IMG/VR virus record: IMGVR_UViG_3300023435_000091
Span: 1 to 24,585 of that record
Length of the DNA stretch: 24,585 nt
DNA from: a virus
Direction: 5' to 3' (one strand)
Made by a program: the position numbers and the translations under genes
Notes under the pieces: model-generated
Seen by the model: the letters and a program-made list of their open reading frames with translations, nothing else
Told to the model about the DNA's origin: nothing
Database searches by the model: none
Part shown: piece after piece, positions 23,474-24,585 of the stretch
Numbering within the stretch: the first letter of the stretch is position 1
Layout: each line of letters starts with the position of its first letter

Positions 23474-23727
23474 TTTTTATATATTTAGGGCTTTGTGTCT
23501 TGCGGATACATATATATACAGATACCCCCGGGGGTCGCGTCTGCTGGTCCCCCGCCCCTCCCCGCGCGCACACACGATCCTTTATTAGCCAAGACATTGA
23601 TCGCCCGCCGCCGCTGGCCCTGTCAGTCGATGTGATTGCTGTAGCCTCCATCAAACTATGGCTCCATCGCCCTACTACCAGTGGTTAACACGGAACCACC
23701 GGCCATGAGATACCGACATATGTACCG
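23474..23727. other. 254-bp intergenic region with no convincing gene, GC-rich and palindromic
   Basis: Between the operator cluster and the helix-turn-helix gene. It holds a TATATATA stretch (about 23509-23518), the 12-bp palindrome ACCCCCGGGGGT at 23524-23535, then a C-rich tract and CGCGCGCACACACG. A nine-base hairpin lies at 23678-23702. Short open frames here lack ribosome sites and family resemblance. A packaging, replication or termination site is possible. Confidence 0.5.
23678..23702 (-). terminator. Hairpin after the helix-turn-helix gene
   Basis: On the minus strand CCGGTGGTT pairs with AACCACTGG (nine pairs, one wobble) around a seven-base loop, 25 bases past the gene's stop. Position favours a terminator, but no T-run follows, so factor-dependent termination or a different role is possible. 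Confidence 0.4.
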
Positions 23728-24282
23728 TCAATCAAGCTCCAGGTCCACGTCAATAACATCCTCAACGTCGCCGGCACCTGGCATGGCTGCCTGGAGCAGA
23801 GCGAGGACAGCCGGATCAGTCGATTGGTTGAAACTATTTGATATTGCTATGAAAGTTTGGCCTAACGTGTGAGAGGGAGCTAAACCTATAGATTGCATAA
23901 GTCGGTTTTCAGCGCGATCAGCCAAGGCCAGGAGATCCTTATCGTCAACGGTTGGTATTACTGAGCGGGCGCTGGCTTTATCGCTGGTATTAGCTGGGGT
24001 TGTATCGGATTGAGGTTGATCGGTTGATACTGGGGGGCCGGCTTGGCCGGAGAGGATTAGCTTACCTATTTCCATCTTTCTTGTTTGATTTGATATTGCT
24101 GTATCCAGGGAGTCATTAATTAGAGTCTCCTGGGCTTTGCGAACTAAGGCCTTGATGTCAGGTTTATTCTTAAGCCTTGATACTGTAGCATTTGACACGC
24201 CTACCATTGCAGCTATATCATCGCCGGTTTCGCCTTCAGTTAATAAGCCTACAACCTCATTTTTGATTTCGACCGGTAGCAT
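23728..24282 (-). CDS. Helix-turn-helix protein, candidate terminase small subunit
   Basis: A 184-residue protein. Residues 5-40 form a helix-turn-helix (EVVGLLTEGETGDDIAAMVGVSNATVSRLK) of the kind found in small terminase subunits and transposase-like regulators. The middle is a polar Thr/Pro/Gln linker (80-110). The C terminus is helical and ends acidic (GDVEDVIDVDLELD), as in small terminases that contact the large subunit. Start ATG 24282 has no good ribosome site nearby, which leaves the start less certain. It is separated from terL by about 1.9 kb and an internal promoter, so an ordinary transcription regulator is a serious alternative. Confidence 0.65.
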   Translation of the reverse strand: MLPVEIKNEVVGLLTEGETGDDIAAMVGVSNATVSRLKNKPDIKALVRKAQETLINDSLDTAISNQTRKMEIGKLILSGQAGPPVSTDQPQSDTTPANTSDKASARSVIPTVDDKDLLALADRAENRLMQSIGLAPSHTLGQTFIAISNSFNQSTDPAVLALLQAAMPGAGDVEDVIDVDLELD

Positions 24283-24308
24283 ATCATTACTGTTTCTTAC
24301 ATTTTGTT

Positions 24309-24320
24309 ATGGTTTCGCTG
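24309..24320. repeat. 12-bp direct repeat, left copy, beside the tRNA-like element
   Basis: ATGGTTTCGCTG, identical to 24458-24469. The two copies flank the tRNA-like element at distances of 30 and 36 bases. They could be arm-type binding sites or traces of an insertion. Confidence 0.6.
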
Positions 24321-24324
24321 TTTA

Positions 24325-24528
24325 CTATAACTTTCTGTCCTTAACTTGCTTGGTAGCGGCGCCGGGGATTGAACCCGGAAACAAGGGGATATGAACCCCC
24401 GTGGTCACCTGACTCACCGCATTGATATAAATCTTGACAGCCCATAACAGGCACGGCATGGTTTCGCTGACCCTGGCTGCCCGTTCAATGCGCTCCTGCT
24501 CTCGCTCGTAGCTGATTTCATCAAACAT
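24325..24528 (-). CDS. Doubtful 67-residue ORF overlapping the tRNA-like element
   Basis: The N-terminal 38 residues (MFDEISYEREQERIERAARV...) are charged and helical and could be a real protein. The last 25 or so residues are a translation of the tRNA-like element (HIPLFPGSIPGAAT), which would be a strange C terminus. The ribosome site is weak (GGGGC). If genuine, the gene may have been cut and extended by arrival of the tRNA-derived sequence. Retained only as a possible coding remnant. Confidence 0.25.
   Translation of the reverse strand: MFDEISYEREQERIERAARVSETMPCLLWAVKIYINAVSQVTTGVHIPLFPGSIPGAATKQVKDRKL
24351..24421 (-). tRNA. tRNA-like element, anticodon CAT (Met-type), reduced D arm
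   Basis: The 3' half is textbook: anticodon arm GGGGG-TTCATAT-CCCCT with anticodon CAT, five-base variable loop, T arm CCGGG-TTCAATC-CCCGG, acceptor strand CGCCGCT, A and CCA encoded. The 5' acceptor strand TGCGGTG pairs at six of seven positions, including one wobble. The D region is short: about 14 bases separate the acceptor and anticodon stems where 19-20 are normal, holding only GTC-AGGT-GAC. It may be a phage tRNA with a minimal D arm, a decayed tRNA, or the tRNA-derived part of an attachment site. Confidence 0.5.
24458..24469. repeat. 12-bp direct repeat, right copy, beside the tRNA-like element
   Basis: ATGGTTTCGCTG, identical to 24309-24320 and in the same orientation, 149 bases away. 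Confidence 0.6.
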
Positions 24529-24544
24529 ATTGCCCCAGACAAAA

Positions 24545-24584
24545 TATCATAGTTTTATCGATTATCATAACCTTTGGTATCATA
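24545..24584. repeat. Three TATCATA repeats at the right edge
   Basis: TATCATA at 24545-24551, 24563-24569 and 24578-24584, spaced 18 and 15 bases apart in an AT-rich stretch upstream of the 67-residue ORF. On the minus strand each gives TATGATA, which also resembles a -10 box. They may be regulator or integrase arm sites, and more copies may lie beyond the edge. Confidence 0.35.
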
Positions 24585-24585
24585 A

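Noticed and set aside
23403-23654. 83-codon frame on the minus strand through the operator region
   Set aside because: It runs across the promoter and repeats, has an odd composition and only a distant GGAG before its start. The regulatory reading explains the DNA better.
23458-23688. 76-codon frame on the plus strand
   Set aside because: No ribosome site or recognisable domain. It would be the only gene on the plus strand and runs through GC-rich palindromic DNA.
1-24585. CRISPR array
   Set aside because: I looked for regularly spaced identical repeats of 24-40 bases and saw none. The short operator repeats are too few and too short.

Overview
The window is part of a tailed double-stranded DNA phage or prophage. 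All 26 genes I accept lie on the minus strand, so the gene order reads from right to left. The content is packaging, capsid, short-tail and host-recognition genes. There is no long tape-measure gene and no tail-tube or sheath gene. There are a P22 gp10-like tail protein and three large candidate DNA-ejection proteins, which together point to a podovirus-type virion. The host cannot be named from sequence alone. A lipoprotein signal and tail genes of the kind found in phages of Gram-negative bacteria make a Gram-negative host the best guess. I see no integrase, replication or lysis gene.

Right end (23340-24585). A tRNA-like element with anticodon CAT and an encoded CCA sits next to a helix-turn-helix protein that may be the small terminase. 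About 390 bp without a convincing gene follows. It contains a near-consensus promoter on the minus strand, three related operator-like repeats, a run of nine G and a 12-bp GC palindrome.

Packaging module (18967-23339). It opens with a ribbon-helix-helix-like protein directly behind the operator cluster. Small proteins follow: a 29-residue acidic ORF, a double zinc-finger protein and a HELLH metallopeptidase-like protein. Then comes the large terminase, interrupted by a 333-residue LAGLIDADG intein immediately after its ATPase TTTNP motif.

Head module (12366-18970). Portal, a 107-residue protein, a candidate scaffold, a zinc ribbon, a 264-residue structural protein, a Mu gpT-like major capsid protein, a beta-helix protein and a 161-residue protein.

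Tail and ejection module (3679-12364). An HNH homing endonuclease gene has inserted exactly at the start of the tail adaptor gene and duplicated its first codons. After the adaptor come a P22 gp10-like tail protein, three large candidate ejection proteins and a 59-residue protein.

Host-recognition module (1-3679). A fibre-like protein, a lipoprotein with HEGAH, a small structural-type protein and, cut by the left edge, a 572-residue partial protein. Its C terminus has the C-type lectin arrangement of diversity-generating retroelement (DGR) target proteins. The window ends inside the putative variable region, so the reverse transcriptase and template repeat, if present, would lie just outside.
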